This document shows positions 35,477 through 43,451 of a stretch of 64,000 bases of DNA, one piece after another. The stretch's first letter is position 1. Each line of letters starts with the position of its first letter. Origin of the DNA: Segatella copri DSM 18205 (GTDB lineage: Bacteria > Bacteroidota > Bacteroidia > Bacteroidales > Bacteroidaceae). The notes beneath the pieces are model-generated. The model did no database searches. It was not told where the DNA came from and was given only the letters and a program-made list of their open reading frames with translations. The stretch lies in assembly GCF_025151535.1 (NCBI RefSeq), contig NZ_CP102288.1:3261515-3325514 (forward strand), in the 5' to 3' direction. The position numbers were made by a program, and so were the translations under genes.

Positions 35477-35524
35477 GCTGCGGTAATTATCAATTAAGTA
35501 TCATCTAATAATAGGTAGATTATT

Positions 35525-37732
35525 ATGAAATTGAAAAATATTAATTTTGGTTTAGGCTTGGTAGCTCTCTTGGCTTTGTCATCATGTGCTGATGACAAGT
35601 TCTCGGAGTACAGAACTGATATGACCAAGAACTTGAAGGAATATCAGTATCTTAACAACTACGAGCCTTTGAAGAAATATGTCGAAGACATGAAGGCTTC
35701 TGGCAAGTGCAATCCCGACTTTAAGTTGGGTATTGCACTGGCTGCGCCCGACTTCAACAAACAGGAGCTTGTATATTGCTTGGCTGGTAGCAACTTCGAG
35801 GAGATGACAGCAGGCAACGCCATGAAGTATGCTTCTTGTGTAAAAGATGATGGAACCTTTGACTTTAATACTGTTAAGGATTTCGTTACAAATGCAAAGG
35901 ATGCAGGTTTGACCATCTATGGTCATACGCTTGCTTGGCATTCTCAGCAGAACAAGACGTATCTTAGTAAACTTATTGCAGATAAGGAAATTCAGGTAGA
36001 TCCTAGTCAGAAGGAAGAGAAGACAGATTATCAGCTTGATTGCTCTACACTGACAAAATATGATTGGTTTGATCCTTCTGCTTCTTCTGTAACTACAGAG
36101 TGGAACAAAGATGGTGCTGTGGTCATAACCAATCCGGAGCCGATTGAACCTTTCTATAAACTCCAATATTGGTTGGTCAATGGAATCTCTTTGGATGAGG
36201 GAAAGGATTATAAACTGACCATAGAATGTAAGGCTGAAGGCGCATCTGATGCCAACATCCATTTTAAGTTAGGTGATTGGAATGTTGCTGAGCAACAATT
36301 CACGATTCCTGTAGGTAAAGGATATCAGAAAGTTGTTTTGTCTGTATCTCCAAAAATGGCAAATAATGGCATTATGTTCCAACATGGAGACTTTGCTGGT
36401 AAGATTTATTGGAAGTCTATCACAATTTCACACATGGAAACTCCTGTTATGGAAATCCCTTCAACTGTGGCTAAGCTTGATTTTGAAGGAGAGGAGTCTC
36501 TAGGTGGTTGGGGTATGGATCATACTCCTGAGAATGTGAATGGAGTTTGCCAAGTTGGTAATGATGCAGCTAAAAGCGCAGACTGGAATGCTCAGGTTAA
36601 TTTTGAGCCTGGATTTATATTCGAAAATGGTACAACTTATCATTTGAAGATGAAAATCAAAGGTTCTGTAGCTGGTCAATTTGGTGCTCTATTTCAGAAT
36701 CCTGACGGTTATAAGCCTTGCGGTAATTTCCAGAACATTTCTGTTACTAAGGATTGGAAGGAAGTGGATGTCACAGCTAAGTGTAATGGTGATGGTGCTT
36801 CTCGCTTGCTCTTAAATATCGGATTGTATGCCGGTACACTCTATATTGATGACTTTGAGGTTTATATCACGAAGTCTGCTAATTCCATTCCTCTTACGGA
36901 TGAAGAGAAGAAATCTCTTCTTACTGATGCAATGGGCAAGTGGATTGATGGTATGATGGAGGCTACTGATGGTTATGTTACATCATGGGATGTTGTGAAC
37001 GAGGCCCTTTCTGGTGACGATAAAGATGGTGATGGCAAGTACGACTTGCAGCATGCTGCTACAGCTTCTGCTGACGACAAGAAGAACTGCTTCTACTGGC
37101 AGGATTACCTGGGTGACATTGATTATGTTCGCACTGCTGTAGCTGCAGCTCGCAAGAGTTTTGCCGCCCATAATGGTGACCCTGACAAATTGAAACTCTT
37201 CATCAATGATTATAACTTGGAGAGCGATTGGGACGAAAATGCCAAGCTGGAGAGTTTGAAGAAGTGGATCGATGATTGGGAGGCTGATGGTGTTACCAAG
37301 ATTGATGGTATCGCATCTCAGATGCATATCACTTGCTATGCTGATCCTAACACTCAGAAAAGTAAGAAAGATCATATCGTCAAGATGTTGGAGTTGATGG
37401 CTGAAAGTGGCAAGCTTTGCAAGATTTCTGAACTTGATATGGGTTATGTTGATGCCGCTGGCAATAAATTAACTTATGATCAGATGACTGAGGAACAACA
37501 CAAGGAAATGCGTGACCTCTACACCTTCGTTCTCCAGAAGTACTTCGAGATTATCCCTATTGATCAGCAGTATGGTATCACTCAGTGGTGTGCTACAGAT
37601 TCTCCTAAGGATTCAGGTTGGCGTCCTGGTGAGCCTACTGGTCTCTGGGATCTCAACTATCTTCGCAAGCATACCTATGCAGGTTTCGCTGCAGGTCTTG
37701 GTGCTCCAGAATATTGGAACGATGCCAAGTAA
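35525..37732 (+). CDS. xyn10C: Surface GH10 endo-xylanase with internal carbohydrate-binding insert
   Basis: A 735-residue lipoprotein (lipobox ALSSC). The GH10 barrel is split: its first part (about 45-150, with TIYGHTLAWHSQQN) is separated from the second (about 455-735) by a beta-rich insert of about 300 residues that looks like two tandem CBM4/CBM22-type modules (GKDYKLTIECKAEG and GTTYHLKMKIKGSVAG mark their cores). Acid/base Glu493 lies in WDVVNEAL and nucleophile Glu636 in KISELDMG. Such interrupted xylanases are the outer-surface enzymes of Bacteroidota xylan loci. It is the last gene of the xus operon, with a terminator following. Confidence 0.93.
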   Translation: MKLKNINFGLGLVALLALSSCADDKFSEYRTDMTKNLKEYQYLNNYEPLKKYVEDMKASGKCNPDFKLGIALAAPDFNKQELVYCLAGSNFEEMTAGNAMKYASCVKDDGTFDFNTVKDFVTNAKDAGLTIYGHTLAWHSQQNKTYLSKLIADKEIQVDPSQKEEKTDYQLDCSTLTKYDWFDPSASSVTTEWNKDGAVVITNPEPIEPFYKLQYWLVNGISLDEGKDYKLTIECKAEGASDANIHFKLGDWNVAEQQFTIPVGKGYQKVVLSVSPKMANNGIMFQHGDFAGKIYWKSITISHMETPVMEIPSTVAKLDFEGEESLGGWGMDHTPENVNGVCQVGNDAAKSADWNAQVNFEPGFIFENGTTYHLKMKIKGSVAGQFGALFQNPDGYKPCGNFQNISVTKDWKEVDVTAKCNGDGASRLLLNIGLYAGTLYIDDFEVYITKSANSIPLTDEEKKSLLTDAMGKWIDGMMEATDGYVTSWDVVNEALSGDDKDGDGKYDLQHAATASADDKKNCFYWQDYLGDIDYVRTAVAAARKSFAAHNGDPDKLKLFINDYNLESDWDENAKLESLKKWIDDWEADGVTKIDGIASQMHITCYADPNTQKSKKDHIVKMLELMAESGKLCKISELDMGYVDAAGNKLTYDQMTEEQHKEMRDLYTFVLQKYFEIIPIDQQYGITQWCATDSPKDSGWRPGEPTGLWDLNYLRKHTYAGFAAGLGAPEYWNDAK

Positions 37733-37799
37733 ATACTCTAAAAGACATTAGTTTTAGGTTTATCATACAAAGATTAACCGAAAAAAGATGTTAGTCGTT

Positions 37800-37837
37800 A
37801 AGGTTGGCTGTGTTGTGATGACACGGTCAACCTTTTT
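37800..37837 (+). terminator. Terminator of the xus operon
   Basis: AAGGTTG (37800-37806) pairs with CAACCTT (37828-37834), with GTGT/ACAC pairing inside, followed by a T-run and TTTGCG. It closes the six-gene operon. Confidence 0.75.
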
Positions 37838-37887
37838 GCGTTTTCGTGCCAAAATCTTTCATTTGGCTGCATAATTTCAATCCAGAT

Positions 37888-37940
37888 AAAGTATTTGTTA
37901 CATGATGCAAAGGGTGTTTCAGGGGAAAGATGTATCTTTG
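37888..37940 (+). promoter_or_regulatory. Xylan-regulon operator and promoter of the haem-motif lipoprotein
   Basis: AAAGTATTTGTTAC (37888-37901, exact consensus), 7 bp, AAAGGGTGTTTCAG (37909-37922), 10 bp, -7 box TATCTTTG (37933-37940). The lipoprotein ATG is at 37946, only 5 bp after the -7 box, so the transcript would begin at or within a few bases of the start codon. Confidence 0.72.
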
Positions 37941-37945
37941 TATCC

Positions 37946-39406
37946 ATGAAAAAGATATATTATTTGCTGATGGGCTGCCTGCTGCTGGCGGGTTGCTCGC
38001 AAAAGCCACATGACATAACGATGGTGAGCCAGTTGCCTGCCATCTATCCCGACTACGTGGGCGTTACTGTGCCCGCCAATATCGCTCCGCTCAACTTCTG
38101 CATGGAAGATGAGGGATATACGGCTATGTCGGTACAGATAAAGGGATCCAGGAAGGGAGCGATGGAGACATCGGGAGAGGATGCGGAGTTTGACATCGAA
38201 CAATGGCATCAACTGCTACGTGATAATCGAGGCGGAAAACTGACCATTATTGTTGTCGCCAAGAAGGACGGACAGTGGAGACAATTCAAGCCTTTTGACA
38301 TCTTCGTGGATAAGCAGAGGATGAAGGAGTGGGGCGTCACTTATCGCATGGTGGCTCCTGGCTATGAGCTCTATGGTATGCAGGGACTCTTCCAGCGTTG
38401 CCTCTCCAACTTTGATGAGTTTGCCATCTATCGCACCACCGAGGTGCCGGGCAGTTGTGTGAATTGTCATACCGCCAATGCCACCAATCCCGATGAGTTT
38501 ACGCTGCATATCCGTGGCGAGAAGGGTGCTACCCTGATTCGCCATCAGGGCAAGGACGACTGGATGAAGTCGAAGAATCTGGAGGTGGGTGGTCCGATGG
38601 TGTTCCCTTGTTGGCATCCATCGGGCAGGTTTATCGCCTTCAGCACCAATGATACGCAGCAGTATTTTCATTCTCAGGCTAAGAAGCGCATCGAGTATTT
38701 CGATATGAGCTCTGACATCTTCATCTACAATCCCGAGACGCATGAGGCGATGGTGGATGCTCGCTTTGCCACCAAGGAGAATCTGGAGAACTGCCCTGTG
38801 TTTTCGCCAGACGGTAAGTGGCTCTATTATATCACCGCGCCTTTCAGAGATCCGAAGCAGCATTTCCGTGAGAGCCGATATAGCCTCTGCCGTGTGGGCT
38901 TCGATGCCAAGACGGGCAAGCTGAGCGAAATGGTGGATACGCTCATCAGTGCAGTGGCTTTGGGCAAGAGCATCACTTGGCCTCGTCCGTCATACGATGG
39001 CAGATATCTGATGTTTACCACGCTGGATTATGGCTACTTCTCTATCTGGCATCCGGAGGCTGACCTATGGCTGCTAGATTTGAAGACTGGCAAGGCTTAT
39101 GCCCTGGACGCTGCCAACAGTGATGACTCTGACAGTTTCCACAACTGGAGCAAGAGTGGCGGATGGTATCTCTTTACCAGTAGGCGAGAGGACGGCCTGT
39201 ATACTCGCATCTATCTGGCTAGCGTGGACAGGCAGGGCCATTCTACCAAGCCTTTCCTCCTTCCGCAACGCCGACCTAGGGAGGACAATCTGCGCCGCAT
39301 GTATTCATATAATACGCCCGACTTCACGCTGCGCAAGGTGGAGATAGAGGATATGCCTGGGCATATCAACAATCCTAAACGCATGGAATGGCGGGCGGCT
39401 AAGTGA
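37946..39406 (+). CDS. Lipoprotein with haem c motif and TolB-like beta-propeller
   Basis: A 486-residue lipoprotein (lipobox LLLAGC, Cys17). A CxxCH haem-attachment motif lies in GSCVNCHTAN (Cys171, Cys174, His175). After it comes a beta-propeller of PD40/TolB type: FPCWHPSGRFIAFST, CPVFSPDGKWLYYIT, WPRPSYDGRYLMFTT. Similar PD40 proteins with a single CxxCH exist in Bacteroidales but have no established role. The start is fixed by the signal peptide; the next Met would destroy it. It carries an exact copy of the xylan-regulon operator and is followed 27 bp later by a DUF6057 gene, so the two are co-transcribed. Whether haem is bound is untested; no other cytochrome gene is nearby. Confidence 0.72.
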   Translation: MKKIYYLLMGCLLLAGCSQKPHDITMVSQLPAIYPDYVGVTVPANIAPLNFCMEDEGYTAMSVQIKGSRKGAMETSGEDAEFDIEQWHQLLRDNRGGKLTIIVVAKKDGQWRQFKPFDIFVDKQRMKEWGVTYRMVAPGYELYGMQGLFQRCLSNFDEFAIYRTTEVPGSCVNCHTANATNPDEFTLHIRGEKGATLIRHQGKDDWMKSKNLEVGGPMVFPCWHPSGRFIAFSTNDTQQYFHSQAKKRIEYFDMSSDIFIYNPETHEAMVDARFATKENLENCPVFSPDGKWLYYITAPFRDPKQHFRESRYSLCRVGFDAKTGKLSEMVDTLISAVALGKSITWPRPSYDGRYLMFTTLDYGYFSIWHPEADLWLLDLKTGKAYALDAANSDDSDSFHNWSKSGGWYLFTSRREDGLYTRIYLASVDRQGHSTKPFLLPQRRPREDNLRRMYSYNTPDFTLRKVEIEDMPGHINNPKRMEWRAAK

Positions 39407-39433
39407 TGCTATATATAACAAGGTATAAGGAAA

Positions 39434-40693
39434 ATGAAAGATACGAAGAATAATGATAGAAGCCGATGGATGATGGCGGTTGGCTTCATGGCTGCCCTGT
39501 ACATCTTCTGGCGATATGCCTATCCCTGCGAATTGGCTTATCATGAGCAGATGCAGCTCTTCTTATGGAATGGGGATTATCTGATGGATAGACTGACAGA
39601 ACCAGGTGGCGTGGCTCGCTATCTGGCTGAGATGCTGGTGCAGTGCTATAACAATCTGCCGCTGGGCGCCTTGCTCCTAGCGCTACTCATGGGCGGCTTG
39701 CAACGGATCACCTGGCTCTTGATGAGAAGGATGGGCTGTAAGGACGGTATGAGATGTTATCTCCTGTCGTTTCTGCCGCCTATTGTGATGTGGGCGATCA
39801 TGGGCGATAAGGATGTGATGACTACTGTGCCTATGGCTTTGCTGCTTACTGAGGCTATGTTGCTGCTGATGCCTAGTAACATCTTCTCGGCTTGGAGACC
39901 TGCCATTATTTATCTGCTGCTATTGCTCACTTTGGGCTATTGGCTAGTGGGACCGATGGCGATATGGGCAGCAATGTGCTTGGTGGCTTATGCCTTGTGC
40001 AGGCAGAAGGATAAGCAGAACTGGGCGATGGGCTTGGTGGCTGTGCTGGTGGTAGGCTTGTTTGTGCAGTTGGATAGTGCCAGAATGCTGCCTTATCCCA
40101 AGGCTCGTGTGTTTCGTGGCATTGATTATCTGCGCGATCCTACGGCGTTCTTCCCTCATGAGTGGTATACTTCTGATGTGTATGAGCAGATGGAGTATAG
40201 CATGTTGGTGCGCCGACAGGATTGGCATGCCATCTTGGACAAGGCAGCTAAGAAGGCTCCGATGGCTACGGCGAGCGAGGCGGCTGTGAAGTTGGCGCAA
40301 TGGAAGACGGGGGCATTGAGTGATGAGGGGATGCGCCAGTTTATGGCTTCGTATGGCAAGCTGGATCACCCCATCAATATCTGCATGAAGAGTGACCTCT
40401 TCTTCCATCTTGGTTTGGTGAATGCTTCTCGCCGATATGCCTTCGAGTTTAAGCAGCTCATTGCCAATGGCAATCAGAGTGGCAGAATGCTGAAGCGTCT
40501 TGCCGAGACCGAACTGGTGAGTGGCCATGAGCAGTTGGCGCGCAAGTATCTCTACATCTTGTATGATGCCACCTTCTATCGCCAATGGGCGGAGGATGTG
40601 CTTCCTCTCACCCGCAGTGTCAAGCTTTTGGATGCTCATCCCCTCTATGGCCCGCTATCCCATAGCTTCCCAGAGAAGGACGTGATGTATTAG
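39434..40693 (+). CDS. DUF6057-type multi-pass membrane protein
   Basis: A 419-residue inner-membrane protein: about six hydrophobic segments in the first 210 residues (for example GFMAALYIFWRYAY, LPLGALLLALLMGG, AIIYLLLLLTLGYWLVGPMAIW, MGLVAVLVVGLFVQL), then a soluble helical C-terminal half with TPR-like character (MEYSMLVRRQDWHAILDKAAKKA, LAETELVSGHEQLARKYLYILYD). This matches proteins labelled DUF6057, which accompany PD40 lipoproteins in Bacteroidales. Function unknown. It is the second gene of a unit driven by a xylan-regulon promoter, so it may couple periplasmic events at the lipoprotein to the inner membrane; that is inference. Confidence 0.68.
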   Translation: MKDTKNNDRSRWMMAVGFMAALYIFWRYAYPCELAYHEQMQLFLWNGDYLMDRLTEPGGVARYLAEMLVQCYNNLPLGALLLALLMGGLQRITWLLMRRMGCKDGMRCYLLSFLPPIVMWAIMGDKDVMTTVPMALLLTEAMLLLMPSNIFSAWRPAIIYLLLLLTLGYWLVGPMAIWAAMCLVAYALCRQKDKQNWAMGLVAVLVVGLFVQLDSARMLPYPKARVFRGIDYLRDPTAFFPHEWYTSDVYEQMEYSMLVRRQDWHAILDKAAKKAPMATASEAAVKLAQWKTGALSDEGMRQFMASYGKLDHPINICMKSDLFFHLGLVNASRRYAFEFKQLIANGNQSGRMLKRLAETELVSGHEQLARKYLYILYDATFYRQWAEDVLPLTRSVKLLDAHPLYGPLSHSFPEKDVMY

Positions 40694-40737
40694 GCTCATC
40701 TGTATATTTTTCCTCTGATATTTTTCCTCTGACCAAA

Positions 40738-40826
40738 CATTTGGGGAATCTGGAATATTTTGGGTAAAAACATTTGGGGAATCTGGAACATTTTGGGCAA
40801 AAACATTTGGGGAATCTGGAATATTT
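40738..40826. repeat. 33-bp tandem repeat, 2.7 copies
   Basis: Units beginning CATTTGGGGAATCTGG start at 40738, 40771 and 40804, exactly 33 bp apart; the third is cut short at about 23 bp. Copies differ at only two positions. They fill part of the 352-bp gap between the DUF6057 stop and the next gene, upstream of the operator at 40903. No reading frame with a start is apparent. Confidence 0.7.
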
Positions 40827-40902
40827 GTTTATTTGACTTTTCCTGATTTCCTCTTCAAATAGGTTTGATGGGGTATCATTTTCGTTATAATGTTGGCTAT
40901 CA

Positions 40903-40976
40903 AACCTATTTGGTACTTCTTACAAAGTATTTGTTACTCCCCGCAAAGTCTTTTTCAGCCTTTTCTGTTATTTTTG
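40903..40976 (+). promoter_or_regulatory. Xylan-regulon operator and promoter of the feruloyl esterase unit
   Basis: Three elements at 21-bp steps: AACCTATTTGGTAC (40903-40916), AAAGTATTTGTTAC (40924-40937, exact consensus) and AAAGTCTTTTTCAG (40945-40958), then 10 bp and the -7 box TATTTTTG (40969-40976). Predicted leader about 63 nt. Confidence 0.75.
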
Positions 40977-41045
40977 CAAGCGGAAATGAGAAACATTTCA
41001 ATTTTATAACTGGATTTATTAACTTAATAACAAATTGTAAAGCTT

Positions 41046-41984
41046 ATGAAAAAGTTATTTACTTTGATTGTAGCAGCTTTCATGGCTGTAAGTGTGAATG
41101 CTCAGACAGAGACTCCTCTTGTTTTGGGTGGTGGCTGGAATGCAGGTTTTGCCTACGATGCTGATGTTTATGATTTCACTATCTCCAAGATGTATGGAGC
41201 AGCAGAGTTTGCTTGCAATGTCAACTCTGCAGATTATCCTAAGTATATCCTCGAGTTCGAAGATCCGCTTCCTGCCAACTGCCAAGTAAACTATACTTGG
41301 AAGGCTTCTGCTGATGCAGAAGGTGAGGCTACTCCTGCTTATGGTCGTGCTGTGGGCGATGGAACTACCAAGAAGTATGAATTGGTATTCGACCCGGAGC
41401 ATCCTTACATCGTGGGTGTAAGCGTACAGCATACCGATGATGAAGAGGTGAACCTGAAGGTGAAGAAGCTGACTCTGGTGGGTGCCGACAATTCTGAAAA
41501 GCAGGTCTATGCCTCCTTCACCGATTGGGCTGGTACTGATAACACAGTTGCTAATAAGTATAAGGGTATAGTTTCTTTCGATAAACTGTGGCAGCAGCTT
41601 GCTATCAATGGCTTGGCTGGCAAGAGTAATGTTACAGTCAAGGTGAAATTGGCTGAGCCAACCCCAAATGTTCAGATGTGTGTAGATTACGAGGATAAGA
41701 CATCTGAGTGGCCTTCATTCGGAGGCAGCGATGAGGTTACTTTCACCACCAAGGAAGGTGCTGTCATCAAGAACGTGGGTATCCAGTATACCGACCAAGA
41801 AAATAATCCAGCAAAGGTTTCTGTGCTCGGTGCCTGGTTGGTTGATACACCTACCGGCATTTCTAAGGTAGAGAATCTGAAGGTTGCTCAGGATGGCAAG
41901 TGCTTCAACCTCGCTGGTCAGCAGGTAGGTAAGAACTATAAGGGCGTTGTCATCAAGAATGGTAAAAAGATGGTTATCAAGTAA
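41046..41984 (+). CDS. Secreted protein of unknown function with C-terminal sorting tail
   Basis: A 312-residue exported protein (signal peptide ending VNAQ). Two beta-sandwich-like regions can be made out (about 22-140 and 145-270; LVLGGGWNAGFAYDADVYDFTISK and VTVKVKLAEPTPNVQMCVDYED), which look like carbohydrate-binding modules but match no family I can name. The end (CFNLAGQQVGKNYKGVVIKNGKKMVIK pattern, split by a flexible linker TPTGISKVENLK) resembles a type IX secretion sorting signal. It lies 3 bp before a feruloyl esterase with the same kind of tail, behind a three-element xylan operator. A substrate-targeting role is plausible; no catalytic motif is visible. Confidence 0.6.
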   Translation: MKKLFTLIVAAFMAVSVNAQTETPLVLGGGWNAGFAYDADVYDFTISKMYGAAEFACNVNSADYPKYILEFEDPLPANCQVNYTWKASADAEGEATPAYGRAVGDGTTKKYELVFDPEHPYIVGVSVQHTDDEEVNLKVKKLTLVGADNSEKQVYASFTDWAGTDNTVANKYKGIVSFDKLWQQLAINGLAGKSNVTVKVKLAEPTPNVQMCVDYEDKTSEWPSFGGSDEVTFTTKEGAVIKNVGIQYTDQENNPAKVSVLGAWLVDTPTGISKVENLKVAQDGKCFNLAGQQVGKNYKGVVIKNGKKMVIK

Positions 41985-41987
41985 TAG

Positions 41988-43445
41988 ATGAGACGTTTTA
42001 CAATGCTCGCATCTCTCCTCATGGTTCTGTGTCTACAAATGGCGGCACAGACCTGGGAAGATGTAAAAGTGGGGACTTCTACTCGCAAGACCCTCACTTA
42101 TGTACCAAAGAATGTAGAGAAATCACCGGCTCTGGTGATTTCTCTGCATGGTATGAACCAGGACCCTGAGTATCAGCAGAATCAGACGCAATGGAATGCG
42201 CTGGCTGATACCGAGGGTTTTATTGTTACTTATCCGCTGGGTAATAACAGAATGTGGGACACTCACGGTACTTCTGATGTGGAGTTTGTGGATGCTGTCA
42301 TCCAAGAAATGATAAACCAGCACCATGTGGACAAGAACCGCATCTATCTCTCGGGTTTCTCTATGGGTAGCTGGCTGGGTTATCATTGCCTGGAAACGCT
42401 TGGCTATCAGATTGCCGCCTTCGGACCTGTGAGCGGTGTGGATATCGGTAAGCAGCCTAGAGCTAACCGCATGGTGCCTATCATGCATATTCACGGAACC
42501 GCTGATGATGTGTTCAAATATACGGGCGATCCTAATCACATGGCTGGCGGTTATCCTAGCATTGAGGAATATGTAAAGAAGTGGGCTGCCTACGAAGGTT
42601 GCGATGCAAGCAATCCGCAGGTAATCCGTCCTTATCCTGCCGGCAGCACAGGTCCCAAAGCTACACGTACTATATATAATAATGTGAACGAAGGAGTAGA
42701 GGTGAACCTGATTGCCATCGATGGCAAGGGACATTGGCATTCTAATGAACCTAACGGGGTAAATTCTACCCAGGAACTGTGGAACTTCTTCAAGCGTCAT
42801 CAGTTGAACCAGTCTTCGGTGCCTGTGGAAAAGCGCAACTATTTCATCCGTTACGAGAGTACTGTGGGCAAGAACCTCTGGGACAGTCAGGCTGTCTACA
42901 CCTTGCCAAAGGCTTTGGAGAAGGATGCCAAGTATACGCTGACCATGAAGATGAGAACTTCAGCAGATTGCGCTGAATTGGGATTCTGGCCTATCTGGAA
43001 TGCAAGTGCCAACAGGAACCAGTGGGGTGGAAGCGCTGATGTGCAGTATCTGGCAGCCTATCATGTAGAGGCTGGCGACTGGAAGACGCTGACCTGGGAT
43101 TTCACAGCCAACTTCACCTTGGATACCTTCCAGTTTGTATTTGGCACATACGGTGGTACACTCGATATTGACGATATGGTGTTGGTGAAGGAAGGAACAT
43201 CAGAGAATCTGATAGCTAACGCCGATTTCTCAGCCCGCAATATTAAGGGCTGGAGCGCCAACCCGAATGGTCCAAACTATTCTCTTGCCAGCGAAGCCTA
43301 TGCTTCAACAGGCATCGAGAAGCCAGCTGTGGCAACCATGATGAAATCTGCGGATAAGGCATACTACACTCTTCAAGGTGTGAAGGTTATTCGTCCTACC
43401 AAGGGTATTTATATTCATGGTAGTAAGAAAATCGTGATTAAATAA
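41988..43445 (+). CDS. CE1 feruloyl/acetyl esterase with binding module and sorting tail
   Basis: A 485-residue exported esterase. After the signal peptide comes an alpha/beta hydrolase of the CE1/LpqC type (about 25-265): oxyanion region SLHGMNQDP, nucleophile Ser125 in GFSMGS, and the catalytic His in GKGHWH. A jelly-roll, CBM4/22-like module follows (about 285-425; YFIRYESTVGKNLWDSQ, DTFQFVFGTYGGTLDIDDM), then a C-terminal sorting-like tail (YYTLQGVKVIRPTKGIYI). It should remove ferulate or acetate from arabinoxylan at the cell surface. Overall it is co-transcribed with the unknown secreted protein before it. The transposase module begins 6 bp after its stop codon. Confidence 0.82.
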   Translation: MRRFTMLASLLMVLCLQMAAQTWEDVKVGTSTRKTLTYVPKNVEKSPALVISLHGMNQDPEYQQNQTQWNALADTEGFIVTYPLGNNRMWDTHGTSDVEFVDAVIQEMINQHHVDKNRIYLSGFSMGSWLGYHCLETLGYQIAAFGPVSGVDIGKQPRANRMVPIMHIHGTADDVFKYTGDPNHMAGGYPSIEEYVKKWAAYEGCDASNPQVIRPYPAGSTGPKATRTIYNNVNEGVEVNLIAIDGKGHWHSNEPNGVNSTQELWNFFKRHQLNQSSVPVEKRNYFIRYESTVGKNLWDSQAVYTLPKALEKDAKYTLTMKMRTSADCAELGFWPIWNASANRNQWGGSADVQYLAAYHVEAGDWKTLTWDFTANFTLDTFQFVFGTYGGTLDIDDMVLVKEGTSENLIANADFSARNIKGWSANPNGPNYSLASEAYASTGIEKPAVATMMKSADKAYYTLQGVKVIRPTKGIYIHGSKKIVIK

Positions 43446-43451
43446 CAAACA

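Noticed and set aside
40738..40826. 33-bp repeats as a CRISPR array
   Set aside because: Direct head-to-tail copies without spacers; less than three units.
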